Origin: Solirubrobacterales bacterium
GTDB taxonomy: Bacteria; Actinomycetota; Thermoleophilia; Solirubrobacterales; Solirubrobacteraceae
Length of the DNA stretch: 5,591 bases
Assembly: GCA_019240015.1 (NCBI GenBank)
Contig: JAFAZB010000001.1
Coordinates: 1 to 5,591, forward strand
Reading direction: 5' to 3'
In this document: positions 5,195 to 5,591 of the stretch, piece after piece
Layout of the letters: each line of letters starts with the position of its first letter
How positions within the stretch are numbered: position 1 is the first letter of the stretch
Translations under genes and position numbers: made by a program
The notes under the pieces: model-generated
The model's input: only the letters and a program-made list of their open reading frames with translations
The model's database searches: none
Told to the model about the DNA's origin: nothing

Positions 5195-5591
5195 ACGCAG
5201 CTAGGCGGCTGGCATGGCGGTATGCCTTGGTTGCCGCCGCTCGAACCGCTTGAGCCGCCGCTCCCTGAGCCGCCGCTGCCCGAGCCGCCGCTGCCCGAGC
5301 TGCCGCTCCTTGAGCCGCCGCTGCCAGAGCTGCCGCTGCCTGGGCTGCCGCTGCCAGAGCTGCTCGATCCTGGGCTGCTGGAACCGCCGCTCGGAGTGCC
5401 CCCGCTGGGCGGGCTGCTGCCTTGCGAGCCGCTTGGCTGTGAGCCGCCGGATCCGCTGTCGGCCGGTCCGCTGCCGGACGGGGCGCCCGACCCCCCCGTG
5501 CCGCCGCCGCCGGAACCCTGGCCCGAGCCTCCCCCGCCGCTGGAGCCGCCGGAGGCCGGGCTCGAGCCACCCGAGCTCTGGCCCGAGGCCG
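5188..5591 (-). CDS. C-terminal tail of a Gly/Ser-rich protein (start beyond right edge)
   Basis: Read on the minus strand, 133 codons run open from the right edge to a TGA at 5190-5188. The product is almost entirely Gly and Ser with some Pro, Gln, Ala and Thr, and ends in GGNQGIPPCQPPSCVY. Such low-complexity tails are common as flexible linkers or wall-spanning segments of exported actinobacterial proteins. The functional domain, if any, lies outside the window. The stop overlaps the regulator's 3' end by 7 bases in convergent orientation. The terminal pair of cysteines in a Pro-rich setting and the sudden end of the Gly/Ser run look like a real protein end. The doubt is that other frames are also open here, notably a Pro/Leu/Glu-rich plus-strand frame from 5222 and an Ala/Arg-rich minus frame. 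I prefer this frame for its composition and its clean end. Confidence 0.55.
   Translation of the reverse strand, partial: ASGQSSGGSSPASGGSSGGGGSGQGSGGGGTGGSGAPSGSGPADSGSGGSQPSGSQGSSPPSGGTPSGGSSSPGSSSSGSGSPGSGSSGSGGSRSGSSGSGGSGSGGSGSGGSSGSSGGNQGIPPCQPPSCVY
5251..5385. repeat. 15-bp tandem repeat (about 7 good units, then decaying)
   Basis: Units on the plus strand follow NGAGCCGCCGCTGCC. They begin at 5251, 5266, 5281, 5296, 5311, 5326 and 5341, with degenerate units at 5356 and 5371. On the minus strand each unit encodes GSGGS or a close variant. The first unit base varies (T, C or A) without changing the serine codon. The unit is a multiple of three, so gain or loss of copies would alter tail length without shifting the frame. 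Confidence 0.75.

Noticed and set aside
4890..5570. A 226-codon minus-strand open frame, Ala/Arg-rich.
   Set aside because: Half of it is antisense to the well-supported regulator and the rest is the off-frame reading of the 15-bp repeat. No family features are visible.
5222..5591. A plus-strand Pro/Leu/Glu-rich open frame beginning MPWLPPLEPLEPPLP.
   Set aside because: It is open because the repeat lacks stops in several frames. It lacks a convincing ribosome site or known motif, and the Gly/Ser frame on the other strand has a more natural composition and end. It cannot be fully excluded.

Overview
The window is a dense, GC-rich stretch of bacterial chromosome. The base composition, GC-ending codons, short gaps and long Gly/Ser-rich protein tail fit an actinomycete-like organism, possibly of the Thermoleophilia type. 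That placement is an inference from composition and style; there is no rRNA or marker gene to prove it. No tRNA, rRNA, CRISPR array, insertion sequence or phage gene was seen.

Layout. On the minus strand, from the left edge: the N-terminal third of a Kup-type potassium transporter (1-735, running off the window); a small YciI-like protein (865-1164); and a large secreted esterase of the tannase/feruloyl esterase family (1264-2994). A 167-base divergent promoter region (2995-3161) separates these from a plus-strand pair. The pair is a PaaK-like acid-CoA ligase (3162-4460) and a FadR-subfamily GntR regulator (4457-5194), joined by an ATGA start/stop overlap. The right edge holds the C-terminal tail of a Gly/Ser-rich protein on the minus strand (5188 to beyond 5591), which overlaps the 3' end of the regulator by 7 bases.

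How the genes may work together. The central three genes look like a small catabolic module. The exported tannase-family enzyme would cut an ester outside the cytoplasmic membrane. The PaaK-like ligase would activate the released carboxylic (probably aromatic) acid as a CoA thioester. The FadR-type regulator, with an intact metal-binding FCD domain, would sense an acid or related metabolite and control the shared divergent promoter region. The substrate cannot be read from the sequence, and no transporter or ring-cleavage gene lies in the window. The YciI-like protein and Kup share the esterase's strand but have no obvious functional link to it.

Non-coding structure worth noting: back-to-back TTGAC -35 boxes in the divergent region, a perfect 18-bp palindrome just after the esterase stop, two stem-loops in the leader of kup, and a 15-bp tandem repeat encoding GSGGS units in the right-hand gene. 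I do not see a clearly novel system; the divergent esterase/ligase/regulator module is the best candidate for follow-up.
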